A DNA stretch of 64,000 nt from Pseudoclavibacter sp. RFBB5 (GTDB lineage: Bacteria > Actinomycetota > Actinomycetes > Actinomycetales > Microbacteriaceae), in contig NZ_PSTZ01000007.1 in NCBI RefSeq assembly GCF_002931555.1, forward strand, positions 1,054,001-1,118,000, in the 5' to 3' direction. Position numbers and translations under genes: made by a program. Positions 31,095 to 40,783 of the stretch are shown here, one piece after another. A model generated the notes under the pieces. The model was not told the origin of the DNA. It did not search any database and worked only from the letters and a program-made list of their open reading frames with translations. How positions within the stretch are numbered: position 1 is the stretch's first letter; every line of letters starts with the position of its first letter.

Positions 31095-32564
31095 CTATGC
31101 GCGGCTCTCGGCCCGCGCGGTCTCCTCGACTCGGGGCTTCTCGAAGAAGAGCACGATGACCGCCCCAACGACGAACGCAGCGATCGGCAGGAGCAGCGCC
31201 TGCCCCATCGCGGTCGAGAAACCCTCGGCGACTGCGGCGGGCAGCTCGCCGCTGCTCTGCTCGGCAGCCTCCGCCGGCATTCCCGGCAGTTCAGCCGCGA
31301 GGCGCGAGCTGATGAGCGCCGCGATCGCGGCCGAGCCGAGCACGGACCCGACCTGGCGCGTCATGTTGTAGACCCCCGAACCCGCCCCCGCGAGCGCCGG
31401 CGGGAGGTTCCTCGTCGCGCTCGTCGCGAGCGGAGCCCAGAGGCCGGAGAGTCCGAGACCCAGGAATGCGGGCGGGATGAGCAGCTGCCAGAGCGGCCGC
31501 TCCGCCGTCATGAGCAGCGACAGCCAGGCGAGCGACACGGCGACGATGAGGAAGCCGGCAAACGCGATCCAGCGCGGCTGGGTTCGGTCGGTGAGCCGGC
31601 CGACGAAGGGCGCCATGACTCCGGAGACGACCGCCATGGGCACGAGCATGAGCGCCGCCTGGGTGGGCTCGAGGGCACGCGCGGTCTGGAAGTAGAAGGC
31701 GATGGGCAGCGGCATGGAGACGATCGCGAGTCCGAGCACGGAGATGGCGAGGTTGGCGACCGTGAAGTTCCGGTCCCGGAAGAGACCGAGCGGCAGGAGG
31801 GGCTCCCTGCGATTGAAGCGCTGCCAGACCACGAAGCCGGCGAGCACGACACCGCCGGCCACGATGAGGCTCCACACCGAGATGGGTCCGGCGATCTGCC
31901 CCCAGTCGAAGGTCTGGCCCTCCTGGATGCCGAACACGAGCAGGAACAGGCCGACGGCGCTCAGCACGACCCCGAGCCAGTCGAAGGAATGCGCTTTCGT
32001 CTCGAGGCTCGGCACGAGGCGCCAGGCCAGGATGAACGCCACGATGCCGACCGGCACGTTCACGAAGAAGATCCACTCCCAACCGAGGCCGTCGACCAGG
32101 AACCCTCCGAGGATGGGCCCGACCAGCGTGGCGACGCCGGCGACCGCACCCCAGAGGCCCATCGCGGCGCCTCGCTTGTCTGGCGCGAAGATCCGGGTGA
32201 TGACGGACATCGTCTGCGGTGTCATGAGCGCAGCGCCGAGGCCCTGGACTGCGCGGGCGGTGATCAGGGTCCCGATGTCGCCCGACAGGCCGCACCAGAG
32301 TGAGGCGAGCGTGAACACGACGAGGCCGATGAGATAGATGCGCTTGGGCCCGAAGCGGTCCCCCAGACGGCCGGTGATGAGCAGCGGCACGGCGTAGCTC
32401 AGCAGGTAGGCGCTCGTGACCCAGATGACCGCGGTGATGTCGGTCTGCAGGTCACGGAGGATCGAGGGGTTCGCGATGGAGACGATCGTGGAGTCGACCA
32501 GGATCATGAAGAAGCCGGTGACGAGGGCCCAGAGGGCGGGCCAGGGGCGGGAGACAGTTTCCAC
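31095..32564 (-). CDS. MFS drug transporter, DHA2 (EmrB/QacA, 14-helix) family
   Basis: 489 residues with about 14 hydrophobic segments. Motifs are ALVTGFFMILVDSTIVSIAN (helix 1 with the DHA2 Asp), LITGRLGDRFGPKRIYLIG (motif A) and GPILGGFLVDGLGWEWIFFV (motif C, export proteins). It probably exports toxic lipophilic compounds with protons. The GTG start at 32564 is chosen because TAGCAT ends 8 nt upstream; an ATG at 32624 would add 20 residues but has no ribosome binding site. It is divergent from trxA. Confidence 0.88.
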   Translation of the reverse strand: METVSRPWPALWALVTGFFMILVDSTIVSIANPSILRDLQTDITAVIWVTSAYLLSYAVPLLITGRLGDRFGPKRIYLIGLVVFTLASLWCGLSGDIGTLITARAVQGLGAALMTPQTMSVITRIFAPDKRGAAMGLWGAVAGVATLVGPILGGFLVDGLGWEWIFFVNVPVGIVAFILAWRLVPSLETKAHSFDWLGVVLSAVGLFLLVFGIQEGQTFDWGQIAGPISVWSLIVAGGVVLAGFVVWQRFNRREPLLPLGLFRDRNFTVANLAISVLGLAIVSMPLPIAFYFQTARALEPTQAALMLVPMAVVSGVMAPFVGRLTDRTQPRWIAFAGFLIVAVSLAWLSLLMTAERPLWQLLIPPAFLGLGLSGLWAPLATSATRNLPPALAGAGSGVYNMTRQVGSVLGSAAIAALISSRLAAELPGMPAEAAEQSSGELPAAVAEGFSTAMGQALLLPIAAFVVGAVIVLFFEKPRVEETARAESRA

Positions 32565-32572
32565 GAGGGTGG

Positions 32573-32578
32573 ATGCTA
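32573..32578 (-). promoter_or_regulatory. -10 hexamer TAGCAT of the DHA2 transporter
   Basis: TAGCAT on the minus strand, 8 nt before the GTG at 32564; it decides the start choice. Confidence 0.45.
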
Positions 32579-32668
32579 CGCCGCTTGCGGATGCGACGCT
32601 CAGCACCGACGGAATAGCGTGCATCCGTGGGGCGTTGTGCTCCCCGTACGCCCCGAGATAGGAGACGC

Positions 32669-33055
32669 ATGGCAACCATCGACATCACCACTGAGACGTT
32701 CAAGGACACGGTCGACTCCTCGGGCATCGTGCTCGTGGACTTCTGGGCCGAATGGTGCGGCCCGTGCCGTCAGTTCGGTCCCATCTACTCCGCCGCGTCG
32801 GAGCGCCACGAGGACATCACGTTCGCGAAGGTCGACACCGAAAGCAACCAGGAGCTGTCCGCTGGCCTGCAGATCACGTCGATTCCGACGCTCATGGCGT
32901 TCCGTGACGGTGTGCTGCTCTACCGAGAGCCCGGTGCGATGCCCCTCGCCGGGGTGGAGAAGCTCATCGAGGCACTCGAGAACGTCGACATGGATCAGGT
33001 TCGCGCCGAGATCGCCGAGAAGTCGGGCGCGGCGCCCGCGAGCGACGCGCAGTAG
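32669..33055 (+). CDS. trxA: Thioredoxin
   Basis: 128 residues, about 20 longer than E. coli thioredoxin. The active site WCGPC is at 29-33 (VLVDFWAEWCGPCRQ), and the cis-proline is in TSIPTLMAF. The protein reduces disulfides in the cytoplasm. The C-terminal extension DMDQVRAEIAEKSGAAPASD is predicted helical and is common in actinobacterial TrxA homologues. GGAG 4 nt before the ATG. The last 61 bp overlap the convergent SDR gene in antisense. Confidence 0.93.
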   Translation: MATIDITTETFKDTVDSSGIVLVDFWAEWCGPCRQFGPIYSAASERHEDITFAKVDTESNQELSAGLQITSIPTLMAFRDGVLLYREPGAMPLAGVEKLIEALENVDMDQVRAEIAEKSGAAPASDAQ

Positions 33056-33942
33056 TCCCAGAGGCGCTCGCCCAGCTCGCTGTCGTAGCTGCGCCAGTGC
33101 GAGGTGCCCTGCACCGGGCGCCCTCGCGTGAGACGGGCTGGGACGATGGTCTCGCCGCCGAGGAGCTCCGGATCGGTCACGGCCCGGAGCTGGCACAGCG
33201 CACCATCGTCCTTGCCCTGGGCAGCGAAGGCGAGCAGCCCGTCGAGGGCTCGCTTGCCGAACGAGGGTTCATGCACGCCAGCTACGGTCGGCGTGAGCCC
33301 ACCCGTCGAGTATCCCGGATGCGCGACGAGGCTCCGCACGTGCCCGCCGGCGGCACGCGCCCGCCGGTCGCCCTCGATGGCGAGCGCCTGCGTCGCGAGC
33401 TTCGACTGCGCATACGCATTCCACGACGTGTAGCCGCCGCGCAGCTGCACGTCCTGCAGGTGCGCGCGGGTCAGGGCGGGCGCGATGCTGCCGAGCCAGA
33501 CGATCGCCGCGCTCTCACGGAGCGCTGCCCCGGCCGTCAGGCGGCTCAGCATGGCGAAGTGTCCGAGCACGTTGGTCGCGAAGACCCGCTCGATGCCGTC
33601 GCTCGTCGTCTCGCGCTCTGCGGGGGGATGAACAACACCGGCGTTGAGCACGACACCGTCGAACCCGCCTCCGGCGCTCTGCCCGTCGAGCAGTGTCTGC
33701 GCGGCAGCTTCGACCTCCCCCAGCTCGGCGATGTCGAACGGCAGCGTGGTGGTGAGGTCCGGACGCCCGGTCCCGGCTGCAGCCGCGGCGAGTCGCGTGG
33801 CGTTGCGGCCCGTGATGACCACGTCCGCGCCCCGTCCGACGAGGCTCCTCGCCGTGAAGAAGCCGAGCCCCGTCGAGGCCCCGGTGATCAGGTAGCGGCG
33901 ACCCGTGAGGTCGTGCGGCCCGTACTCGGTGGGTGCCCTCAC
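32995..33942 (-). CDS. SDR-family oxidoreductase (WW-domain oxidoreductase/retinol dehydrogenase-like)
   Basis: 315 residues from a GTG start. Cofactor motif TGASTGLGFFTAR near 20-32, LNAGV, and the catalytic region VWLGSIAP ... YTSWNAYAQSKLATQ with Y and K. The length and the segment LVAHPGYSTGGL match the atypical SDRs that reduce retinal-like or lipid substrates. The GTG overlaps the stop of the VOC gene by 4 bp (GTGA) with GGAGGTGGAGA before it. The 3' end runs 61 bp into trxA on the other strand. Confidence 0.88.
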   Translation of the reverse strand: MRAPTEYGPHDLTGRRYLITGASTGLGFFTARSLVGRGADVVITGRNATRLAAAAAGTGRPDLTTTLPFDIAELGEVEAAAQTLLDGQSAGGGFDGVVLNAGVVHPPAERETTSDGIERVFATNVLGHFAMLSRLTAGAALRESAAIVWLGSIAPALTRAHLQDVQLRGGYTSWNAYAQSKLATQALAIEGDRRARAAGGHVRSLVAHPGYSTGGLTPTVAGVHEPSFGKRALDGLLAFAAQGKDDGALCQLRAVTDPELLGGETIVPARLTRGRPVQGTSHWRSYDSELGERLWDYCASLAGAAPDFSAISART

Positions 33943-34766
33943 TCTCCACCCCCTTCCATCGCCTCGACCAGGCAGAAGCCCGCGCCGAACGGATCGACGA
34001 GGTTCGCCATCCTTCCGAAGGGGGTGTCCGCGGGCTCGCCGAGCACGTCTGCCCCGAGGCCGCGAGCTCTGGACGTGGCTTCATCGACGGAGGGCGTCAC
34101 GAAGTACACGACCCACTCGGCGTCTGGCCGCTGCGCTGCGCCCCTGGTGCCGGTCCCGCTCCCGGCCGACTCCTCGAAGGCACCGAAGCGTGCATCCTCG
34201 CCGCCCGGCCTCGGCCCGAACTGCGTGTACCGGAACTCGGGCGGCCCAGCCATGGGATGCGGGTCGAACCCCGTGGCCGCCGCGTAGAACTCAGTCGCCT
34301 CGTCCAGCTCGGTCGTGTGCAGCTCGAACCACGCGGTGGTACCGGGCTCGCCCCAGGCGTCGAAGCCTCGGCGCCCGCCGGGCTGCCAGAGTCCGAACGT
34401 CGCGCCTTGCCGGTCGGCGAGCAGCGCCATCCGCCCCTGGTCCAGGACATCACTCGGGTCGACGAGCGATGACGCGCCCGCACCGAGGGCGCGTGCGTGG
34501 GCCGCTTCGATATCCGGCGCCGCGAAGTACACGATCCACGAGGTCCGCTGGCCGGACTCGGCCGCACCGAGCCCGCCGACGACTGCCGAGCCACCGTCGG
34601 GGAGGGGACCCGCCTCGATCAGGTGGGAGTGCCCGCTTTCCGGACCCATGTCCTCCAGCGTCCAGCCGAGAACCGCGGAATAGAAGGACGCCGACCCCCG
34701 CGGGTCCGACGTCGCGAGTTCCACCCAGCAGGGGTCCCCTGCGTCGAAGCGCTCGTACCTGGGCAT
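33939..34766 (-). CDS. VOC-family protein with two glyoxalase-like domains
   Basis: 275 residues. Two vicinal-oxygen-chelate modules: PCWVELATSDPRGSASFYSA through TFGLWQPGG, and TAWFELHTTELDEATEFYAA through AGFCLVEAME. In each, the first metal position is E rather than H, as in CFP-30B-like proteins, so metal catalysis is uncertain. Function unknown. GAGGAG 6 nt before the ATG. It is translationally coupled with the SDR downstream. Confidence 0.88.
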   Translation of the reverse strand: MPRYERFDAGDPCWVELATSDPRGSASFYSAVLGWTLEDMGPESGHSHLIEAGPLPDGGSAVVGGLGAAESGQRTSWIVYFAAPDIEAAHARALGAGASSLVDPSDVLDQGRMALLADRQGATFGLWQPGGRRGFDAWGEPGTTAWFELHTTELDEATEFYAAATGFDPHPMAGPPEFRYTQFGPRPGGEDARFGAFEESAGSGTGTRGAAQRPDAEWVVYFVTPSVDEATSRARGLGADVLGEPADTPFGRMANLVDPFGAGFCLVEAMEGGGE

Positions 34767-34818
34767 CGTCTGCTCCTCACCGCCGAACGAGAGATTGGAT
34801 GCACCGAGTCTAGGAGCG

Positions 34819-35907
34819 TCAGATCTCCACTGCCGGGGAGGCGCTGAGGTCGTAGCCGAAGGCGTAGAGGTGCACGACGATGCCGGGGGCCACTTCCTTC
34901 GGCCCCTCACGGTCGGTGAGATGCACGAATCCGAGACGCTCGTAGAGGCGGTGGGCGCCGAGCATCTCCGGGCCGCTGTTCATGACCACGCGCGATGCCC
35001 CGCGGTCACGGCCGAGCGCGATGACGTGGCCAGCGAGCGCCTGACCGATGCCCCGACCTCGGGCTTCAGGAGCGACCGCGAGCATGCGGAAGTCCAGCTC
35101 TCCCGGCCGGGCGAGCTGGGAGATCCGCTCCCCAGGACGCGGCGTCCACACCGAGCCGAGAATCTGCCCGGTAGCGATGTCCTCTGCCACCCAGACCTCG
35201 TCGCGTCGTGCGCGGCTGGCGGCGTCGCGCAGGTCCTCCGCGTAGCTCGGCGTCACCTCGTAGTCGTTGCTGTAAGCACGCTCGGTGAGCCTGCCGATGG
35301 CTTCGATCTCACCGTGCCTGACCAGGCGGATGCGGATGCCCTCGGTCTGCGTCAGGTCGTAGCGGTAGGCCAGCTCCACGCCGGCGGTCTCGTCCTCGGT
35401 GTCCCGGCCCTTCACCCTGGCGAATCCGACCCGCTCGGCCAGCCGTCTGGCCTGCGTGTTCGCGGCACCGACGTCGAGGACAACCGCCCTCGCGCCACCC
35501 CGGCGGGCGAGCTCCAGGCCCGAGTGAACCAGGGCATCCGCAACTCCCGCGCCTCGCGCTTCGGGAGCCACCGCGGTGAAGCGCAGCTCGGCCTCGTCCC
35601 CGCGTGCGAGACGTGCGGGGTCCGTTCCGGCGCGAAGGACCGTCGTCGTCCCGATCACCACGGAGGCCTGCGATTCGCTGCCATCGGCGACCGCCACGAG
35701 CACCGTGCCGGCCTCGCTTCGCGCGAGGACGTCCCGCTCCGCAGGGCGACGCCACTCGCGCCACCGTGCGCTGCCGTGGGAGCCAGCATCGAAGGAGCGA
35801 ACCGTCAGCGCCCCAACGGCCTCGAATTCGTCCACTCGGGCTTCTCGGACGATGAAGCTGCCCGGGTTCGTGTTCGTGCGTGGCTCGACGCTAGCTGCGA
35901 CGCTCAT
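34819..35907 (-). CDS. Tandem GNAT acetyltransferase
   Basis: 362 residues holding two GNAT domains. The acetyl-CoA loops are visible in both: RFTAVAPEARGAGVADAL near 125-142 and RMLAVAPEARGRGIGQAL near 285-302. Double-GNAT proteins of this kind (as in mycothiol synthase or Eis relatives) usually have one catalytic half, here more likely the C-terminal one with its R-x-R-G-I-G loop. The substrate is unknown. The start is ATG 35907; longer frames upstream lack support. Confidence 0.85.
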   Translation of the reverse strand: MSVAASVEPRTNTNPGSFIVREARVDEFEAVGALTVRSFDAGSHGSARWREWRRPAERDVLARSEAGTVLVAVADGSESQASVVIGTTTVLRAGTDPARLARGDEAELRFTAVAPEARGAGVADALVHSGLELARRGGARAVVLDVGAANTQARRLAERVGFARVKGRDTEDETAGVELAYRYDLTQTEGIRIRLVRHGEIEAIGRLTERAYSNDYEVTPSYAEDLRDAASRARRDEVWVAEDIATGQILGSVWTPRPGERISQLARPGELDFRMLAVAPEARGRGIGQALAGHVIALGRDRGASRVVMNSGPEMLGAHRLYERLGFVHLTDREGPKEVAPGIVVHLYAFGYDLSASPAVEI

Positions 35908-36008
35908 AGACCATCCAATACTTCTCCGGGCTCGACGCGCCCGTATGTGCAACTGTCCAGCATACGACGACGCCGCGCGCAGTCGCTCAGACAGCGGGCG
36001 AGCGGCGA

Positions 36009-36791
36009 TCAGTTCGCGTCGTCGACCGGCGTGATCACGCGGTGGGAGCCGGTCGCGGGATGCGCCGCCCGCGCACGTACCGCGGCGAGCTGTGCCTCGA
36101 CGATGTCGGCGACGAGAGCGAGCGCCCGCTCCTCGAACTGCTCATGCTCGTCCGCAACCACATGCTGCGCGTCGACGTGCCGCAGCCAGGACGTGGTCGC
36201 TCGGACCGATGCGGGTGTGTAGCCCATGGACTCGGCCAGGGGCCCACCGAACAGGAAGGCAACGGGCACCCGCAGCCCTGACAGGGCGTCGCGCGAACCG
36301 GACCCGGTGCCCTCGGTCACGCCGGCGCGCTCCTCAGACGGCCCGATACCACCGTTGACCAGCACGAGCGCCCCCACACGATCTGGATGCGCTCCGGCGA
36401 CGGCGACGGCGAGGTCTGCGGCGTCCGCAGCTCCGACAAGCACTGCGCGCTCGATGGAGAAGTGGTCGAGCAGTTGAACGACAGCCGGGATGCTGGTCGA
36501 CGGAGCGACCTCTGACCTCTGGGCCCAGCCGAGGTCGTCGAGAGACGGCGCAAGCACGTGCGCGTCCGGAAGCAGCTCGGCGAGGGCTCCCGCGGTCACC
36601 GAACGTCGCTCATCGAGGACCAGGAGGTTGTCGTGCTTGCGCCCTTGGGAGGAGAGCCACTCGAGGACTTCGACGGGACCCCCGTCGAGCTCCACACGCC
36701 GTCCTCCGGGCCCGGATGCACGGTCGGACCGCCGTGCCGCGTGGAGGGCGCGGAGCGCGCGCACGGGCGAGATTGCCTCATCACCCGTCAT
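36009..36791 (-). CDS. Alpha/beta-hydrolase-like protein lacking the nucleophile
   Basis: 260 residues with an alpha/beta-hydrolase outline: a strand with RRVELDGGPVEVLEWL, LDDLGWAQRSE, then VLVGAADAADLAVAVAGAHP where active enzymes have G-x-S-x-G. The serine is replaced by alanine. LVLVNGGIGPSEE matches the strand after the nucleophile elbow, and VDAQHVVADEHEQFEE keeps the late histidine. It is therefore probably non-catalytic. AGGAG 10 nt before ATG 36791. It is the next leftward gene below the iron box at 36934. Confidence 0.75.
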   Translation of the reverse strand: MTGDEAISPVRALRALHAARRSDRASGPGGRRVELDGGPVEVLEWLSSQGRKHDNLLVLDERRSVTAGALAELLPDAHVLAPSLDDLGWAQRSEVAPSTSIPAVVQLLDHFSIERAVLVGAADAADLAVAVAGAHPDRVGALVLVNGGIGPSEERAGVTEGTGSGSRDALSGLRVPVAFLFGGPLAESMGYTPASVRATTSWLRHVDAQHVVADEHEQFEERALALVADIVEAQLAAVRARAAHPATGSHRVITPVDDAN

Positions 36792-36933
36792 GCGATCCAC
36801 TCCTTCGCTGGCTCTCAATGGTACGCATTCACGCTCCAGCGTAGACGCGGTGGCGCCCGCCCGGCCGTTCCGAGGCAGAGGGAGCGCTCGGTCGAGCATT
36901 CCAACTCACGCTCGTCGGATGCCGGTCCATCAC

Positions 36934-36952
36934 TAAGGTAAACCTAACCCCT
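36934..36952. promoter_or_regulatory. DtxR/IdeR-type iron box in the 36.8-37.4 kb gap
   Basis: TAAGGTAAACCTAACCCCT matches 15 of 19 positions of the classical DtxR/IdeR consensus TWAGGTWAGSCTWACCTWA. The adjacent coding options are the hydrolase-like gene leftwards (ATG 143 bp away) or a short unrecognised frame at 36965-37162 with GAGAAG before its ATG. Confidence 0.6.
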
Positions 36953-37283
36953 GAGAAGCGCCGCATGTCCAACATCACCACCTGGACCGCGTTCCGAAGG
37001 CACAGGTCACCTGCTGCTGGTACCGGAAACTCGGCAATGTCGACGCCACCCAGAGCTGACCAGACGGTGGGTTTCCGGCCTATGACCCCGCGTGACGATT
37101 TTCGCCTGAATTCGCCCGCGATAGCGGGCGCAGAGCGTGATAGCGTTGGGCTCACGCGCTGAGTGTCGGGAAGCCGTCCAGTAGCACCGCAGTGAATACG
37201 GGTCGAGCGCGCGCCCCATCCGAATCGGAACTGCCCCCCAGACAGCACCGACCCAAGTACTTATCCACCCCTGATCTTTGCTC

Positions 37284-37405
37284 GTTCACGCTGTCGTGAA
37301 CAGCAACCCGAATCGCTCCAGATTCGGACAGCGCAGTCCTGCGCGAAATAGACCGTGCCTAATAAGCACAGATCCGTACGCGGATCAATCGCCCGAAGTA
37401 CGGGC
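37284..37405 (+). promoter_or_regulatory. Hairpin-rich 5' leader of the cold-shock gene
   Basis: Five perfect stem-loops in a row: GTTCACG/CGTGAAC (37284-37301), CCGAATC/GATTCGG (37308-37327), GCGCA/TGCGC (37331-37344), GATCCG/CGGATC (37371-37386) and GCCCG/CGGGC (37391-37405). They end about 15 nt before the ribosome binding site GAAGGAAG. Cold-shock mRNAs are known to have long structured leaders that sense temperature. Confidence 0.6.
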
Positions 37406-37430
37406 TGCATAACAATGAAGGAAGAAAAAC

Positions 37431-37634
37431 ATGGCAACTGGCATCGTGAAGTGGTTCAACGCAGACAAGGGCTACGGCTTCATCGCTCCGGACGACGGAA
37501 CGCCCGACGTCTTCGCGCACCACTCCGCAATCGACGTCCAGGGTTTCCGCACGCTTGAAGAGAACCAGCGCGTGGAGTTCGATGTGACCCAGGGACCCAA
37601 GGGTCTCCAGGCCGAGAGCATCCGCCCGCTCTAA
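37431..37634 (+). CDS. cspA: Cold-shock protein (CspA family)
   Basis: 67 residues, the full single-domain cold-shock fold that binds single-stranded RNA and DNA and melts RNA structure. RNP1 is KGYGFIAP and RNP2 is VFAHHSAI; the usual aromatic residue in RNP2 (VFVHFSAI) is replaced by His. GAAGGAAG stands before the ATG. An independent long structured leader and a strong terminator make this a monocistronic unit. Confidence 0.95.
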   Translation: MATGIVKWFNADKGYGFIAPDDGTPDVFAHHSAIDVQGFRTLEENQRVEFDVTQGPKGLQAESIRPL

Positions 37635-37680
37635 ATACAGGCTCTCAGCGGTCCTCGTCCTCCGACGAGCTGACCACGCC

Positions 37681-37712
37681 CAGCGAGTGCGACCTTCGGG
37701 TCGCACTCGCTG
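37681..37712 (+). terminator. Rho-independent terminator of cspA
   Basis: CAGCGAGTGCGACC pairs perfectly over 14 bp with GGTCGCACTCGCTG around a TTCG tetraloop, followed by TGTTTGT. Confidence 0.92.
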
Positions 37713-37870
37713 TGTTTGTATGCCGACGCATCTCCGGGTTGGTGAGCTATCGAAGCGGACTAAATCCGGCACCACCCTCCCCTGAAATGCGGGCACTCCA
37801 CGAGGCTCCTGCCTACCCTGTTCGGGCCGCGCGCCATGCCGCGCGCACCACACCGACTTCAGGGGGAAGA

Positions 37871-39322
<1,452 letters not shown>

Positions 39323-39335
39323 CGCGCGAGCTCTC

Positions 39336-39368
39336 GAATGCCACCCTGTCCTCGACAGGGTGGCATTC
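39336..39368. terminator. 15-bp perfect hairpin behind the surface-protein gene
   Basis: GAATGCCACCCTGTC pairs with GACAGGGTGGCATTC across a CTC loop, 14 bp after the stop. There is no T-run. Confidence 0.75.
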
Positions 39369-39529
39369 GTCGTTCACGGACGACACCGTTCGCGCTCCGC
39401 AGATCGGGTGTGTTCGAAGAAGAACCACCGGTAGGACGAGTATCCTTCTGGGGCGAGAGGCGAACCCCCGAGCGCCGAAGACCTCGTTCACTACCAGCAC
39501 CAGATCTTGAACGGAGCAACACCCCCTCC

Positions 39530-40732
39530 ATGACCACTCCCCCCACGTGGCCTCACACTCCGACAATCCGCCCCAAGGACCGCAAGCAGCGCATCGAGTC
39601 GGCCGCCACGCAGGCGTTCGCGCTTCGGGGCTACCACCAGGTGAGCATGAGCGACGTGGCTGCCTCGGTCGGCATCTCCGCCCCGGCCCTGTACCGCCAC
39701 TTCGCCAACAAGTACGACCTGTTCAAGCACACGGCCTTCGGTATCGTCGACGCCGTCGAGGGCGCAACGGATGACGTCACCGAGACCACCGTCGCCGCCG
39801 GTGCCCCCGCCGAGGAGCGGGCTGCTGCGCTCATCCACGCGACGCTCGACAGTCTCATCAAGTGCCGAGGGACCGGCGAGATCATCCGCTGGGAGTCTCG
39901 CTACCTCGAACCGGCCGACCGCGCCTCGGTGGACCAGCGCCTCGCGAAGGTCTACGGACGCTTTTCGAGCGTGCTGAAGGAGTTACGTCCAGGCTTGAGC
40001 AGCGAGGACCGCGCGCTGCAGAGCCGGGCGGCGTTCGCGGTGCTCGCGAGCGTGTCCATGCACCGGACGAGCATCTCCGCGGCGACCTCCGAGTACTTGC
40101 GCTCTGCCTCGCAGCGTGCCCTCGAAGCCGACCTCCCCGAGACGGAGGCGTACGTCGCTCCTGCCGCCACGGGGATCCCGTCGACCGCCAAGCGCGAGCA
40201 GATCGTGGCGCACTCGATCGACCTGTTCTTCGCGCGGGGATACAACCTCGTCAGCATCGAGGAGATCGGCGGTGCCGTCGGCATCACGGCCTCCGGGGTG
40301 TACCGGCACTTCGAGAGCAAGAGCGGGATCCTCGCAGCCGCCTGCTCCCGGGCCGCCGAGTACCTCGGTCAGGTGACGCGTGACGTGTTCGCGGCCGTCG
40401 ATTCCAACGATGCGGCGTTGGATGGCCTGATCGACGCGTACGTCGAAGCACAGCTCGCGCACCACAAGCTGCTGCAGGTCTACATCGCCGAGTCGACGAA
40501 CCTCAGCGACGAAGAGCGTGAGCGCCTGCTGGCCCTGCAGCGGGACCACATCGAGGAGTGGGCTGGGCTGCTGCGCGCGGTCAAGCCGCAGTTCTCCGCC
40601 TCCGAAGCCCGCTGCATCGCCCATGCCGGTTTCCACGTCGTGGATTCGCTCGGGCGCGTGCTTGCCTGGCAGGACACGCCGAGCAACCGCGCGCGCGTCG
40701 CGCACATGCTGCGCGCCGTCCTGGGCGTCTGA
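39530..40732 (+). CDS. Regulator with two TetR units in one chain
   Basis: 400 residues. Two complete TetR N-terminal helix-turn-helix domains: QAFALRGYHQVSMSDVAASV then GISAPALYRHFANKYDLF (about 20-60), and DLFFARGYNLVSIEEIGGAV then GITASGVYRHFESKSGILAA (about 225-270). Each is followed by a ligand-domain-like helical region. A single chain could mimic the usual TetR dimer and bind a non-symmetric operator. The ligand and target are unknown. The ATG at 39530 follows ACGGAGCAAC at a long distance. It is monocistronic. Confidence 0.88.
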   Translation: MTTPPTWPHTPTIRPKDRKQRIESAATQAFALRGYHQVSMSDVAASVGISAPALYRHFANKYDLFKHTAFGIVDAVEGATDDVTETTVAAGAPAEERAAALIHATLDSLIKCRGTGEIIRWESRYLEPADRASVDQRLAKVYGRFSSVLKELRPGLSSEDRALQSRAAFAVLASVSMHRTSISAATSEYLRSASQRALEADLPETEAYVAPAATGIPSTAKREQIVAHSIDLFFARGYNLVSIEEIGGAVGITASGVYRHFESKSGILAAACSRAAEYLGQVTRDVFAAVDSNDAALDGLIDAYVEAQLAHHKLLQVYIAESTNLSDEERERLLALQRDHIEEWAGLLRAVKPQFSASEARCIAHAGFHVVDSLGRVLAWQDTPSNRARVAHMLRAVLGV

Positions 40733-40783
40733 CCCGCACCGCAGTCTGCGGCCCGCGCCTGGCACGGGCGCGGGCCGCAGCCG

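Larger units (their letters stand above)
36792..37430. other. 639-bp gene-free stretch between the hydrolase-like gene and cspA
   Basis: No recognisable protein is encoded on either strand. It contains the iron box (36934-36952), a hairpin CGCCCGC-GATA-GCGGGCG (37113-37130), and five more hairpins leading to the cold-shock gene (37284-37405). Two short frames exist, 36965-37162 (+, 65 codons, MSNITTWTAFRRH start) and 36829-36930 (-, 33 codons); neither resembles a known family, and the first spans the hairpin at 37113. Confidence 0.6.

Noticed and set aside
36829-36930. A 33-codon minus-strand frame near the iron box (MDRHPTSVSWNARPS start)
   Set aside because: The start lies only 3 nt from the iron box, no ribosome binding site is present and the product shows no features.
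36965-37162. A 65-codon plus-strand frame behind the iron box, with GAGAAG before its ATG
   Set aside because: The product matches no family I recognise, and the frame spans a perfect hairpin at 37113-37130. It is mentioned as a possibility under the orphan iron box but not called as a gene.
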